Source: Eretmocerus hayati (lineage: Eukaryota > Arthropoda > Insecta > Hymenoptera > Aphelinidae). Taken from it: a DNA stretch of 64,000 nt. Every line of letters begins with the position of its first letter. Positions within the stretch are counted from its first letter, which is position 1. Of the stretch, positions 48,945-60,689 are shown piece by piece. Location: the NCBI GenBank assembly GCA_029851415.1, contig CM056743.1, forward strand, positions 27,008,905 through 27,072,904, in the 5' to 3' direction. The position numbers and the translations under genes are program-made. A model generated the notes under the pieces. The model worked only from the letters and a program-made list of their open reading frames with translations, searched no databases and was not told where the DNA came from.

Positions 48945-51900
48945 AAGGGATGAGTGAGATGAAGTTTTTTGCCATGCTATCTTTGACTGACTGATCTACT
49001 CTAAGTGATTTTTCTAAAGCTTCTGGTTTTCTGCATATATCTTTTGCTATCTTTTCTTTGAAAAAATCCAACTCGTGAGATTCACCATCAAACGCTGTTT
49101 TGTAATAGAGATTCAACGAGCCTCTCCTGCAGCTATTTGAACCATATCAGCTAGGAGTGGTTTAAGATTGTTCAACTTGAGATTAGTCAGCTTATTCGTC
49201 GAGTAACCACCGATCCACTTGAAAGAGTCGGTGTGATTCATACTTTTGACAATTACGCGAGTATTTGCTGTCTGTACGGCGCTACAAAACTCTCCAAAAT
49301 CACATGTTCTACGTTGCGCCTTTGAAGGTTTTTCCACTCAATGATGGAAGCTGTCAGCACTCAAAAGTATGCCCCGGCCCAAAAAAGTCCAACTCAAGGC
49401 ACTCCAAAGCAGTCTTATCAGAGTACACATCTTGTACACAGGATTTTAAGAAACACCAATTTTTGTTTTGGGCCGTACAATTGTCAAGCCATAGTATCAT
49501 ATTTGTAACATTCCTGGAATGTATGAAAAATGCGTAGTACGCAGAAGCTCAATCTTCTTTGAGTCTTCTAGAGAGGTAGGGATAGCTTCATGCCAACAGA
49601 CTGCATACGAGGGTTTCCATGGAACTTTTAACTATTGACCCTCCGAAATAGAAGAAAACAAATTTCTATCGCACACGTTTGATATGGGTTTTATGTGATT
49701 CTAAGACCTCGAAGAAATAAAAAAAAAAGTGGTGCCACTCTCTTCCAAGCCAAAGTATCTGGTTCAGAACGACAAGTACGCGATTCCACTCTTGAAACAT
49801 TTGTGAATCAACTCCAATCGAGTAGATTCGATTCAAAACTCTGTCTCGACGATTGATAGGGATTCTATTTCGCCTGACTTGAGTTTAAGAGGAATTTTAC
49901 CATTGATTTTTCCAAAATTCGATGTTAATTTCCAAAATCGAGTCACGACTTATAAGTCACATTTCACTTTCTAGAGTATACTGTGGTGTTATTTAGTTCA
50001 TATTTCAGTCGTATACTATGTAGAAATCAAGAAATCCGCGATACCATCACATTTAGAGGCTTACTTAGCTTACCATCGGGATTCAAATATTTCTCCTTAG
50101 CTTTTCACAGAAATACCGGTCGATAATTGCAACTCAAAACAGTGTGGCTAACTGGCTATATCCTTTTTGTGATGAAGAAAAAAGAGCACAACGTCCCAAT
50201 CCTGTGCTTCGCGTCTCCTGAGTATGACATCAAAGAATGACCATTTTCAAAGCCAGTGGCGCGATAACTTTAGGGGCCGTCCATAAACTACGTAGGTGGC
50301 GGAGGGGGGGGGTCAAACATTTAATTTAAAAAAACGACGTTCGGCTACGGGGGGAGGGGGGGTCATTGGCTTCACTACGTAGCTTCATATTTTTAAATTG
50401 CGTGCGTGAAGATAGCTCTCGGTACACGATTTCAATATTCTTTTCGGTCAGATAAATTTTGATTGGATGTAATAATAATCTATGAAGCCGCACAGCCGAT
50501 GGTTGTACATGTAAAGCATGTACGTCAGATGCTCATTCGCTCACGTCATTGTTCACATTTGCTGAGTGCTCGTGTGTAAGTATCGTTGGAGGTTCCGAAC
50601 TGCCGAATCGGTTTCATACTTGAGCTTGGATCACTTGTATATCCTTTATCAAGTATTACCTATGTTTCCCAAATTTATTCCCTAAAATTTTCTGACTTCG
50701 GATTCGAATGTCCCTCTATAAGGCAGATAAACCCTCTCATACGTCTGAAAAGACGTATCATGCCCGTAATCAGGGAGAAGGTAAATGATCTATAAATGAT
50801 AATCACATAGGATATTTTAAAGCAGTCGTGCTACTCCAGCTCAAGATATTTTGGAATATGAAATAGTTTCCAGGATCTTTGGTTCTTTTCGATGGAATAG
50901 AACTTTTATTATTTTTAGAAAAGCTACGTAGTTTTTTGGGGGGAGACGGGGGGGTCAGATTGGCCAAAAAGCTACGATTGGCTACGGGGGCGAGGGGAGG
51001 GGTCAAAAACAATTAAAATCGGTCTATGTAGTTTATAGACGACCCCTTATGAACCTCGAAGCTTTATAAAATTTGTCCGGATCAACGCATACTCACAAAC
51101 CAAACGGGATTAGATTCGTTTTCTTTTTGACTTTGGAAACTCATTGCTAAATTCCCCGTTTCGTACAAGGTATTTCATCATTTTCGTAAACAATAGCCAG
51201 AGAAAGGTTTCCCACAAAACTCGGTTACATCGATAAATGAGAGCTTATATCATAGCCAAATCAGCGCACACCTCTGAATCACACATTTCCTCAAAATATG
51301 AGATTAGTAGATGGATACATCATTCCAGCGAAGAGTTGAGGCATAGGTATTTTAGTTACAGCCTTTTCAATTTAAAAATTCGCGTTGGTTCGTTTGTAAA
51401 CTACCCAAAAATCATCGTTTGCGGTCTTCTGTTGACAAATCAGGATGCGTTTCAACAAGAAAGAATATAGGCCATATTGAATGATGCCAAATACTATACA
51501 ATGCCACTCCTGCGCACTCCCCATAGTTCAGAATACTCCAGGAACATTGCAGTAACACAAAAGTCAAAAGTTCCGTGGAAACCCTCATACGTGTTCCTTC
51601 TTCCATTAGTTCCAACAGGTACAAAGCTCTCATTATACGAAGATAGCCTATTTGAGAACAATACAGCTTTGAAAGTACCGATTCTGGGAAGCATAATAAC
51701 TTTCCGTAAATCTGCCGCAAGCACATCACGATGTACACGAATCACAAGCAGGATATAAATTCTTATCGTTGTGGAGAGGGTTGTGCAGTTGGAACATCTC
51801 ACATTTTTCACATTCCTCGTGCCCAAGTTTGGTGGAACTAATATTCAGGTCTTTCAAGCAATGGACATAAACATCTATACACAACGTTGTATTTGAATTT

Positions 51901-52450
51901 TCTCGGAAGAAATTCTCATGCATAGAGGTAATTGTCAAATCAGAAGGCAGATACCGAGCATTTGGTGCATGTTCACGTCTGTAGTGCGAGACAGTTGGGC
52001 TGTACTTCTCGATGAGATTTACAATCAATTCTCTAACAAATTTTATTTTTACATGGTTGACGACCACGATCATCCGGAAGAAAGGTGACTGCTTGCTCAT
52101 TCAATAACCTGAGAACTCTGAGGATGGTCTTGTTATTCTTGCGTCGGTAGCCCAAAGTAATAACAAAAAAGTCTTGCCAACTCGGATTGTTTCTCCACGA
52201 GATGTTCGTAGATGATACTTGATAGACAAAACTCTGTCCTTCTGCGGGGCAGTTGTAGATTTTTTCGAGGGCTACCCCGGTCGCACATGCTCGACAGAAA
52301 CATTTGCTTTTGCAACAGATCGAAATTTTAATACTCCTTATCAATAGAAACCGCAAGGAGGGTTGGGGCATGGCGCCTCTTCCCTGGAGTCTGACGAGCT
52401 CCCGGCCCCAGTCATCGCCCGCCGGAGCGAGGAGACCGCACATCTCCATC
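48945..52450 (-). pseudogene. Transposase pseudogene, DNC-x2-QNKN family
   Basis: Read from 52450 down, blocks come in the order I know from a large arthropod and cnidarian transposase-like family. FFVITLGYRRKN is near 52.17 kb, SHYRREHAPNARYLPSD near 51.99 kb, HEECEKCE near 51.82 kb, and AADLRKVIMLPR with NESFVPVG near 51.6-51.7 kb. The catalytic-looking LDNCTAQNKNW lies at about 49456-49490, then FFGPGHTFE near 49.36 kb, CDFGEFCSAVQTAN near 49.29 kb and RGSLNLYYKTAFD near 49.10 kb. Frameshifts and stops separate the blocks, for example a stop right after GHTFEC. About 1.9 kb is inserted between the AADL and DNC blocks, including the 774 bp MITE. It is dead as a protein gene. The family name is from memory of its motifs. 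Confidence 0.75.
50273..51046. mobile_element. Harbinger-like MITE with TTA duplication
   Basis: Ends are GGGGCCGTCCATAAACTACG on the left and, inverted, GGGGTCGTCTATAAACTACA on the right. TTA flanks each side (50270-50272 and 51047-51049). A second inner pair (ACTACGTAGCT / AGCTACGTAGT) sits next to G-rich runs. A 3 bp TTA/TAA target duplication is characteristic of PIF/Harbinger. Similar GGGCCGTCCATAAA ends are widespread in arthropods. It lies inside the 48.9-52.5 kb transposase pseudogene. Confidence 0.8.
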
Positions 52451-52690
52451 CAGCACCACGGGAGTGGGTGAATCTAGGGACTCGAATTGGAATCCCCCTT
52501 GGGCGATAACAATGCGAGCCCGAAAGACTCATCCATTATCCCGAGGGACTCCCTGGGCTCTCAGGAAGCCTAGAAGAGTCCCAAAACCCTCCACCGAGGG
52601 GTGGGTCTCAGCCTTGTGCTAGGGGCCGAGCCCGAAATTCGGTAGTCGGGGAGGAGGACTGAGTCATCACCGAGCCTGGGCTGTCAAACT
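52330..52690. other. GC-rich block of unknown origin
   Basis: Sharp rise in GC against its surroundings, with segments such as CATCGCCCGCCGGAGCG and GAGCCTGGGCTGTC. It adjoins the N-terminal end of the transposase pseudogene. A retrotransposon fragment is possible; I see no reverse transcriptase or RNA fold to prove it. Confidence 0.35.
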
Positions 52691-52753
52691 ACTATGCCTA
52701 GTTATTGACGTATTGTTACGATTCTACCATGAGCTTGAGTCAATTATCTTTTC

Positions 52754-52990
52754 CTAAAAGTCGTAGATGCGCATCGTAAAGTTTTTCTCTGGCAAATACT
52801 CGAAATACGACGAATCCCATGCAGAAACTGCGTATTTCCGTCCATTATCGGACCCGATATGTTTATAGTCGTGAGTTATATTACAATGATCCACAAGGAT
52901 CAACTTATTTTGAAACAACGTTCTACCATTTGTGTAGGTTGACATGGTCATTCGAAACGTATGAAACAAATCTATTTCATTCGACTGCAT
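52754..52990 (-). other. Unassigned 78-codon open frame
   Basis: A minus-strand frame with protein-like composition (LVDHCNITHDYKHIGSDNG) but no recognised domain. It lies upstream of the transposase pseudogene in the same direction and may be a remnant of the same or another element. Confidence 0.2.
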
Positions 52991-53594
52991 ATTAGTTCAA
53001 AACATTGCGACTGAATGATCAACAACTTAGCAACTATACTTAATTGAATGAACGTAACTAATCATAGAAAGGTTTGCTGGAGCTGATGACTACAATATAC
53101 CGCACTCGCAGAGTTTAGTGGCCTACATACCATCTTCGGAGCCACTGGAATTGAAAAAGATGATATGTAATTTCGATTTGGAGAATTTTATTTGGGAAAG
53201 TGTATTTGCGGTCAAATCTATTATGACATTGAAATTCTTGACTCTTCATAATCGATCTAAGTGCATTCGATGTATGATACAACATGGCAATTAACTATTT
53301 GAGTCACTCCAAAAAAGTGAATCTCCAACTTAACAAATGTCTAAAATTATGAAGCAATCTTGCAATTTGAAAGTGGGCAAGAATCTCTATGTAAATTTAG
53401 CGTTCAAACTCTTCAAACTCGCACAAAGTGTGACAATGATCTAATTATTCGAATGACAAAGAAGATAAGTCATTTTGAAACTTGAAAGTTCCATGTGAGT
53501 TGAGTTTTCCAATGCCCGAAGTTACACTGTCATTTGAACTGACTCACACAGTCACGCGTGGAAGAGAGATGATGCGACCACAGGCTAGCGTTGT

Positions 53595-54200
53595 TTAATT
53601 ATCATCAAATGTACAAAATGGAATGTAGTTATACAATTTCTCTAGTATTAGATGAAGATCAAAGTTACATTGTCTGAGTATTTGATAGAGACAATACAGT
53701 TCGCCTTCGTATTTCGGGAATTGATTGTTTGAGATGACTGAGAAGAGTGACTCATCACTCATGTTATGATAATTCAAATCAATCCTCTCACCTGGTTACT
53801 GGTGTCCCTTGAGAGTCATAATCAGATGGATAATTTTACAAAAAATTGCCACGTATGAGGACTGTGTCATTCTTCTCAAGGGAGCTATCGAGTATGCTGC
53901 CTGCATCTTCATCTTCATTCTGATATTTTGACTGTTCATCAGCTCCTGGGTTCCTCTCATCCTCATTTCCGACTGAATTTGATGGGCTCTTCGAAGGTTT
54001 TCGTGCGTCTTCTTCAGGTTCCCCTTTATTTAATCCCTCATCTCCTGTCAAACCATGCTCCACTCCAACAGCTCTTTCAGTATCTTGATCAAGAGAGTGC
54101 TGACTATCTGCTCTTTCAATATTCTTTTTTGTCCTGGGCCTTTCCTTTTTGTTTCAACTCATGATACTCTTTCATTTTTATCGGAGGTCTCAGATGTCTC
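53595..54200 (-). pseudogene. Acidic N-terminal-like remnant
   Basis: A minus-strand frame from about 54150 down gives RPRTKKNIERADS, then a Glu/Asp/Ser-rich run with KPSKSPSNSVGNEDERNPG, then a stop at 53836. After the stop the same frame continues as NYPSDYDSQGTPVTR up to CCAG|GTGAGA, a good donor. A second frame (53595-53777) has KYEGELYCLYQILRQCNF. The charged, disordered style suits the N-terminus of the neighbouring transposase family, but the link is only inferred. Confidence 0.35.
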
Positions 54201-54396
54201 AGATACTCGTACTGATAACCAGTCAATCAATGATAATCAATAAAACGATTCTGTTTGGTCAAAATTGGAAAATACTCTTAGAGTGCGACCTCATTTTAAA
54301 GTTTTTTATGAAAAATTGCAAAGAATTGAACAATTGCATTCATCTTTTCGATTCCACAACAACTGCGTTGTTATTTTTTGCGAAAAAAAGTCTGAT

Positions 54397-54723
54397 AAGG
54401 AGGACCCGCGAAGTGCGGGTCACCAAATCTCACCAAACTTTCTTCACAGTCTCGTTTCACCTGGAATATGAAGAATCCAGAGTAACTCCGTCAAATGGGC
54501 TCCCTGTTCAGAGCTACAAGTAAAAATGTTAGCATTGCCAGTATATCTATATATACCTATTTCCAACATGGGCCTATATGGGCAACGCTAATGTCATAGG
54601 CTGTAACTTCGGACAGAGGGCCCATTTGACGGAGTTACTCTGGATTCTCCATATTCTAAGTGGTACAAGACTGTGAAAAAGGTTTGGTGAGCTTTGGTGA
54701 CCCGCACTTTGTGGGTCCCCCTT
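54397..54723. mobile_element. Foldback element, intact small copy
   Basis: Left arm AAGGAGGACCCGCGAAGTGC to about 54512 is inverted at about 54598-54723 (ending GCACTTTGTGGGTCCCCCTT). Arms are about 115-125 bp and include GAATCCAGAGTAACTCCGTC. The centre contains TATATCTATATATA. A larger copy is at 58365-59462 and a truncated one at 21839-21940. Confidence 0.8.
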
Positions 54724-56291
54724 GTGAGACATTTTTTCCATTTTTCATCTCGCAACCAGTTCAATGGCTCCACAATCCCATAAGACATCTTATTCTCAAT
54801 AATTGAAGGCACTTTCAGAGAAGTTATAACCCTGATCCACTTAGTTTTAGTTTTGTTTCTTTGGATCTAAATTCTCCATTCTCAAATTGAATCAAAACTC
54901 GAAAAGTAGCAATTAAATCGAATGGGAAAAATTCTCTCGTTTGAATCAAAACAGAACAAAAGAGTCGAGACGGTGATCTCATTTTCTAAGAGAAAAAATT
55001 CAGTAATAGTTCTCGCCTTTCTTATTTTTCTTCAAATCAGAGATCAATGACCTGAGATATTCTGTCACGGAGTGCACGTGTTGCAATTTCACACTGTATG
55101 GCATTGTTTCAAACTTATATGATTTCAGAAAGTGGTTCAGGGAATCTGCAAAAGAATGTGAAATGTAACGTCAATAATCTACATTCTTCATTTGAGTATC
55201 TGCTCGCTAATATATTTAGTTTTTCTGCTTTGTTCCATTTGACTCAACTCTGTTCTCTTGATGACTTCATCATAGTATTGGATCAAATTTGTCTGCGAAG
55301 ATGATGATGGACATCCACCTTTAGCCCCCTATTTATTGCGACGAAGCAACAAAAAAAATTTTGTCACATCCGCGCTGGACCAGTAGTCAGACGATTTTTA
55401 TAAATATATTTCTCAACGTCTCAGCTCTTGTCTTTCACAAAAACTAGCTCTTTCCGATTGTAACCTTCAGTTGGTGGTGATGTCATGAATCACCCCTGAA
55501 CATCATTCACCTATTTTCTGTTCCGTATATATCCGGGCGACGAGGAATCGGTTCAATTTAGTTCACGCAATTGAGTGATGTGAAAAGACGGCATTCTAAA
55601 TCGGCCCCGAAAATTACTGCGTCTTTGGACCGTCAGTGACAAATCTGCAAAAATAACGACTTTTCCAATCGAAAATGATGGTCTTTTCTAAAATTGTCAC
55701 AGAAGTTGACGGACGGTCCGTGGACCGTCATTTTACATCTATATAGAGGGGTTATATAGTGGATCTGCAACTGGGTGAAATTATTCTGCTATCATCTTGT
55801 TTGATACACATCTTCCAGAAAAAGTTCTGAAGAGATCAAAGGAGTGAAAGAAGGAAAGTACACTGCACACAGGCGACTTATTTAATTAAACACTCTTTCA
55901 TTCTCTTTCTCCTTTACTTGTTACAATGCCACCCAGTAATACAAAATCGTTTAGGATTAGATACAGTATACAGTTCTTGGAATATTACAGGGTTCTCATA
56001 TATAACTAATTGTAAGTATAAAACTATATATGATCAGCCAAAATACATTTAACTTCAAATGAGTATGCATCGTTATTATAATTTCTGGAAATAAACACTC
56101 AAATTGGCTGGTTGAGTAGTCTTCAATCAGTTAACACGTCGATACAATGTTTTTTCAACATTTTGCGGATTTTCTTACGATATTCCGTACAATTTTCTTA
56201 ATTTGGACATGTCCAAAAAAATACAGAACCTCTGAGAAATATTGGTTTACAAATCGCCAGCATTGAAGTGATGCAAAATCTAATGATTCGC
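54724..56291. other. Gene-free stretch
   Basis: No supported gene. The 68-codon frame at 55098-55304 has no domain. A perfect short hairpin (GACGGTCC-gt-GGACCGTC with one spacer base) lies at about 55712-55729 next to another GGACCGTC at about 55626. Confidence 0.4.
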
Positions 56292-56945
56292 TCAACTGAT
56301 TCCAGCAAAAATGTCTTCAATCTCGCCCTCTGAAGATTCTGCTTCTTCGTCTTCGATCTCAGCAGCAAGCTCTACTGTTCGACGTTCCCGATTGTTCTTA
56401 CAATCCAGTAGTTTCCGATTATGATTGACATAGGTCAGCTTCATGAATCGTGGTGTAGTCATTCTATTTCGCCGAGATGAGTGAAGCCACCCTTGAGTAC
56501 TGAATGAGCGCCCAGTCCCGGAGGATGATGCTGGAGCCTCTAAAATTGCCGTTGCAATTCGACTGAGACTAGTCTTACTCAAGCCATTCCACCAATCTAA
56601 AGGGCTCACGTGCTTTGCAGACTTTTGCAAGTACTCGGAGGCCCATTCATCTCTATTTGAGGTGCAAGATGTGATTTCTCGAATCACAGTTGCTTCGTTC
56701 AGGTCAAATTTCGATTTCAACCTTAACAAGAACTCGTGTGCCTCGTTGAATTCGTACTGGGAAAGATCTTTGCCTTTGAAGTCAGGAGTAATTAAATTTG
56801 CAGCAAGGTGTATTGGTGTGATTGCCGTTGAGCGTCGAAGATCCAGTTTTGATAACAGTTTCACAGACTCAGCAGGGACCAAAGGACTGAGATTTTGATC
56901 TTGTAAGATGTGTGTTGAGTATGCCCTGCATGAATAGCCGCACTG
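56292..56945 (-). pseudogene. hAT transposase C-terminal remnant
   Basis: An open minus-strand frame runs from just after a TAG at 56946-56948 to a stop at 56292, about 217 codons. It has the hAT C-terminal (dimerisation) signature in order: RRSTAITPIHLAANLITPDF, a helical segment, SPLDWWNGLS, ATAILEAPASSSGTGRSFS, HSSRRNRMT, KLTYVNHNRKLL, and an acidic tail. hAT transposases use this region for dimerisation and part of the catalytic fold. The N-terminal BED finger and the first catalytic segment are absent, and no start codon or terminal repeats were found. It is therefore a fragment, although this part has no internal stop. A domesticated or spliced exon is an alternative. Confidence 0.8.
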
Positions 56946-58364
56946 CTATGAGCCGCGACGACGGATATCAGTTGATCACTCTCCCACGGCATCAAAGAGG
57001 CGCCACAATGCAGGCTCTCGACTCTCTCGTCGCTTTAGCAGTGCGACGTCTTGACTTAGTCGACTAGAAGCAGTCTCTCATTGCTCATCGCTCTGCTGTC
57101 GAATTTTGTAGTGTTTATTGTACTCTAATTCCAGTTTATCTAACGTTCATTACTTTTTGATAATCCTAGAAGCCTTCATTAGTATCGAAGCTATGTTTGT
57201 AGAAAAACAGAATAAACCCGCGTGCGCGTGATTTGACTGTGCAATCGAGAGTGTTATTTTGGTGGTTATAAGCCCTTGACCTAGCGCAACTCTAACGGGT
57301 CATGGCTCACAGAGTCCGTTCACGGAGATTCTGCACACCGTTCAAGGTCATTGGCTCGACGAGCAGGCCGCCAAGACTGCTCCAGGAGACTCAGCGAGGA
57401 CAGCTCTATAATCCTAGAGGTAGGTGCAGCGTAAAAAGGCAGGAGTGCCGGCTCGTTGTAAAACGTTTCATCGTCACGTTTTCGGGCCTACATTGCGCCT
57501 CGAATTTTTATGTGCACCGGGATACATATTATTAGAAGACGGCTGATTAACCAATCCACGCTCATGAGAGTATATACCTAGAAGTTATCGCTCACCGGTG
57601 TCACAAAATTAGAAGTTGATAAAAATTAGAACGGAGGTGAGCGCGATCGCGTGCACGCGCCAAAAACGATCGTCCGCCTTCCGTGTGTATGCGATATGTG
57701 TGTTGGAATTTTAGCCGGTGCATATCCTCGACTGACGTGATCAAATTCAAGCGAAGATGTCGGCATCAACAAGAGGTGCTATTTTCTTTTTTTGATCGAA
57801 GTTATGCGCGCAGTCTACATTTATTGAAGGCACAAAATTTAGAAGGAGATATAAATTCGCGATATCGACAGCACTGGAGCACGCGGTGCAACTGTCGGGT
57901 AAACATTGTGCGAAATACCAGGATGTTCTAAAAAAAAGAAATAAAAGCTAATTCACGACGACGATTGGACGAAGGCGCGCAGAGCGTGCATCGGACAGTT
58001 GATTCGTACAATATTTTGATGTTTCAAAAATGTAGAAGCCGAGAACTTATTGCGTAAATAGTTGGGTGACTGCGCGCAGTGCGTGTATCGAACACAACGT
58101 ATGCGCAGTCCCTAGAAGTTATAGATATGCCTACATACTCGAAAAGGCAAAATGACAGTTACCTGGATGAATGTCGAAGTGCATCGAAGTGCGTGCAACG
58201 AAGTTCTTCATCCGTGTGTTCATTTTTTAGGTATGTGCAAACTGTTCACGTGTGCGATCGCCCCTCTTTCACATGATTGGCCATATCGAGCCTCGGTTGG
58301 CCACAGTAGGAGGGACACACATTTAAATGGGGATACACATTTAAATCCAATGATCTTTACTAAC
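56946..58364. other. Unassigned region, GC-richer patches
   Basis: Short frames such as 57302-57535 (ATG in GGTCATGG context, CCTAGAG|GTAGGT donor-like site at about 57420) might be an exon but show no domain. A GCGCGCAG(A/T)GCGTG motif recurs at 57975 and 58072. No firm gene. Confidence 0.3.
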
Positions 58365-58522
58365 AAGGGGGACCCACGAAGTGCGGGTCACCAAATCTCA
58401 CCAAACTTTTTCCACGGTCTCGTACCACCTCGAATATGAAGAATCCAGAGTAACTCCGTCAAATGGGCTCCCTTTTCAGAGCTACAAGTAAAAATGTTAG
58501 CATTGTCAGTATATCTATATAT

Positions 58523-59289
58523 ATGTTACGTGCAAAGTCCGAAATTGTGCACTCCGGGGAGTGCACAACGATGGTTTGTGCAAAGCCCGGTGGATCGGAC
58601 TTTGCACAACGCGAGTTGTGCAGAGTCCGATATACTGAGTTTTACACAGAGGATCGGTGGGTATTCTGCGATGTATAGAGGTGAGTCGGGAAATTGCTAA
58701 TAATAACAATTCGAATCATGTTTACAGCAGTCAGTCTCGCGAGGCCAATCACATCGACACTTATTCGAGTTACAGAATCATGGATACAAATAGCGCTGAT
58801 TCATTTCGGGATGATTTTAATTCTAAACTCAACTCAATCATATTAAGGGATAATAGTAGTTTGATTAAGAGTGCAGTGGACTATCAAAATCTTATCGCGA
58901 GTGTTTTGATTCATTTTGATTTTGAAGACACCGTTGGTATACTATATCGAGTTACTATATCGAGTACAATCTGCTCGAGTATTAATAAACATTGGAAGAA
59001 GAATCGACTCTCCATGTCGCTCATTGTGTGTTACAGATTGCCCGACTCACCACTATGCATCACAGAATACACACCGATCCTCTGTGTAAAACTCGGTATA
59101 TCGGGCTTTGCACGACGCGAGTTGTGCAGAGTCCGATGCATCGGGCTTTGCACAGAAATATCTTGTGCAAAGCCCGATGCATCGGACTCTGCACAACTCG
59201 CGTTGTGCAAAGTCCGATCCACCGGGCTTTGCACAAACCATCGTTGTGCACTCCCCGGAGTGCACAATTTCGGACTTTGCACGTAACAT
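58523..59289. mobile_element. Nested 767 bp element with hairpin-array ends
   Basis: Ends read inward as ATGTTACGTGCAAAGTCCGA on both sides, flanked by TATAT sequence of the host element. The arms (about 58523-58694 and 59039-59289) consist of palindromic units based on TTGTGCAAAG(C/T)CCGAT. The right arm has one extra unit. The single-copy core (58695-59038) is protein-like. The long plus-strand frame 58657-59286 spans core and right arm, so its cysteine-rich end is just the repeat array in translation. Confidence 0.8.
58695..59038 (+). other. Protein-like core inside the nested element
   Basis: Translation from an ATG at 58780 gives MDTNSADSFRDDFNSKLNSI, then DFEDTVGILYRVT and NKHWKKNRLS. 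This does not look like noncoding repeat. GTTTACAG|CAG just upstream and GTGTGTTACAG at the end look like acceptor sites. Either the element's own small protein or a captured host fragment; not recognised. Confidence 0.3.
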
Positions 59290-59462
59290 ATATATAACTT
59301 TTTAACATGGGCCTATATAGGCAATGCTAATGTCATAGGCTGTAAGTTCGGGCAGAGGGCCTGTTTGAGGGAGTTGCTCTGGATTCTCCATATTTTAGGT
59401 GGTAGAAGACTGTGAAAACAGTCAGGTGAGTTTTGGTGACCCGCACTTCGTGGGTCCTCCTT

Positions 59463-60689
59463 GTGAGTTGTACTAGCAACAGAAAAATTGAACTATATAA
59501 GATGAACGACGACTTGGACTGTTACAGGATTATGGTTATAGCCAAGAAGGTGGATTGTTTGCCGGAAGGTCCTACACTGAGAGCGGAATTCGGTAGAAAG
59601 AACTTTGGCGGGCACGGCACTATCTACTCAAGTGCTGCTCGGTAGGTCGAACCGAAACTTCGGTAGAATCTACCAAACGCCCGGCTCTAGCTACTCGAAA
59701 CGCGGTAAACAAATACCCGAAAGCCACCCGTTGATATGAAATGTAGGGCAGTATATCTATATAACTTTGCGAGTCGGCGCGGCGTTGATCAGCTTGGCGT
59801 CTTGCAATCAAACGTGTTCTAACTCGTGTACGATTATAGCAACCGGGCTCTTATTACATTCAAAAAATCTTGTAAGCTTCGGGCTTCCTTTATGAGATTT
59901 GTGGACGTTTTCAGTGCACTATTGCACTGTATGGAGGCTTTGAAAGAGCAGAGCAGAAGACAACGCGGCATATTGCCTTGCTCACTCGGCAGAGCACAGT
60001 AGATTCTACCTGGTTCCCCGGTTCTGCCTACCGAATCCCGCTCTCAGTGTACACCCCTTCACCTAGAAAACAACTTTCCATACATATGAGGGAGTACCCA
60101 GCTGAGGATGTGGTTGATCTTGGTATAATAAATGACCAAATCCTCAATTTTCTGTCAAGTCGTGCGTCCCAAGGTACTGATCATTAGACATTTTTCAAAT
60201 GAACATTGGATTAGAAGAAAATTCCAGATTCGGTATTCTCAGTTTGATTGAGGTTCGATATGAGAACCGATTAGACGTCAGAGGAGGAATCAATGTTTGA
60301 AAAATTCTATTTGAAGCAAGGGAGTATATATACAGAAGACACTAACTCAATAATTTCTTATATATCTTCTACTATTGCACTCGGTGAAATCTTTCTTGAA
60401 CGTGTGGTGCTACAAAACGCTCGGCTACACCATACACCGGAGAACGGAGTTAGCGGATATTACCTGAGGGACATCCCACTCGCAAATTTGTTCGGACCAC
60501 CAATAAGTGGAAAAGAATAGCAACAAAATCTCCTCATGGGATTGCTCACGGTCAACGTAGACAATAGAGAACACGCATGCAATGAAATCACTTTGTTGAA
60601 TTGAAGTTGACAACGTGAAAAACAAAGTTACAATACAGTTTTTTGTTTGGTGGACGATAAGTATTTTTAAATAATTATTGAAAGTTCGA
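59463..60689. other. Unassigned region
   Basis: Frames at 59978-60187 (MREYPAEDVVDLGIINDQIL, then CCAAG|GTACTG) and 60293-60520 (HHTPENGVSGYYLRDIPLAN) read like protein but show no domain I know. They could be exons or transposon remnants; I make no gene call. Confidence 0.3.

Larger units (their letters stand above)
58365..59462. mobile_element. Foldback element carrying a nested element
   Basis: Left arm AAGGGGGACCCACGAAGTGC to about 58500 and right arm about 59310-59462 match the 54397-54723 copy. Its TATATA centre is split by another element at 58523-59289. Apart from that insertion the two copies have the same structure. Confidence 0.8.

Noticed and set aside
58657..59286. 209-codon plus-strand frame with a cysteine-rich tail
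   Set aside because: The tail is the GTGCAAAG palindrome array translated. Opposite-strand frames over the same array give the same kind of peptide, so only the core is kept as possibly protein-like.
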